Part shown: one piece after another, positions 5,271 through 5,324 of the stretch
Numbering within the stretch: position 1 is the stretch's first letter
How the letters are laid out: the number at the start of each line of letters is the position of its first letter
Assembly: GCA_964580075.1 (NCBI GenBank)
Contig: CAZOJL010000194.1
Location: forward strand, 1-5,324
Reading direction: 5' to 3'
DNA: 5,324 nucleotides
DNA from: VGWG01 sp964580075
GTDB taxonomy: Bacteria > Verrucomicrobiota > Kiritimatiellia > RFP12 > JAAYNR01
Translations under genes and position numbers: made by a program
Notes under the pieces: model-generated
What the model saw: only the letters and a program-made list of their open reading frames with translations
What the model was told of the DNA's origin: nothing
Database searches by the model: none

Positions 5271-5324
<54 letters not shown>

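Overview
This window is a 5.3 kb GC-rich bacterial fragment with three parts: a sulfur amino acid locus, an uncharacterised URO-D-like gene, and the remains of a toxin-antitoxin module. It looks like a complete short contig, because the right edge runs into 53 consecutive C residues, most likely a sequencing or assembly artefact. The organism cannot be named from sequence alone. The URO-D-like gene, the hairpin repeat at the left edge and the hexamer/heptamer repeats at the right edge together recall PVC-group genomes (Kiritimatiellota, Lentisphaerota). That is an impression from memory, not a search result.

Left half (283-2576, minus strand): two adjacent fold-type I PLP enzymes of the Cys/Met metabolism family overlap by an ATGA junction. 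The upstream gene resembles Bacillus MetI (cystathionine gamma-synthase / O-acetylhomoserine thiolyase). The downstream gene resembles Bacillus MetC (cystathionine beta-lyase, with gamma-lyase the main alternative). Together they would move sulfur from cysteine through cystathionine to homocysteine. A good sigma70-type promoter (2604-2633) leaves a leader of only about 20 nt, too short for a SAM riboswitch.

Centre (2577-3306): the divergent gene is an Rrf2-family regulator that combines CymR-like sequence with three cysteines spaced almost as in IscR. It has its own promoter (2784-2813). The space between the two promoters holds a 62-bp nested inverted repeat, and each promoter has a quasi-palindrome near its predicted transcription start. 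The layout suggests Rrf2 control of the metI-metC-like pair and of itself.

Right half (3322-5004, minus strand): a Phd/YefM-type antitoxin gene is intact. Its partner PIN-domain toxin survives only as a 37-codon stub, still joined to the antitoxin by an ATGA overlap. The stub runs out of frame into the start of a 430-aa URO-D-like gene, which has therefore replaced the body of the toxin and may now be transcribed from the antitoxin promoter. The URO-D-like gene converges on the Rrf2 gene with a 15-bp gap.

Flanks: 1-282 holds a 40-nt hairpin repeat, a weak degenerate repeat pair and no gene I can support. 5068-5324 is non-coding and holds a hexamer-based inverted repeat, a 7-bp tandem repeat and the poly-C end.
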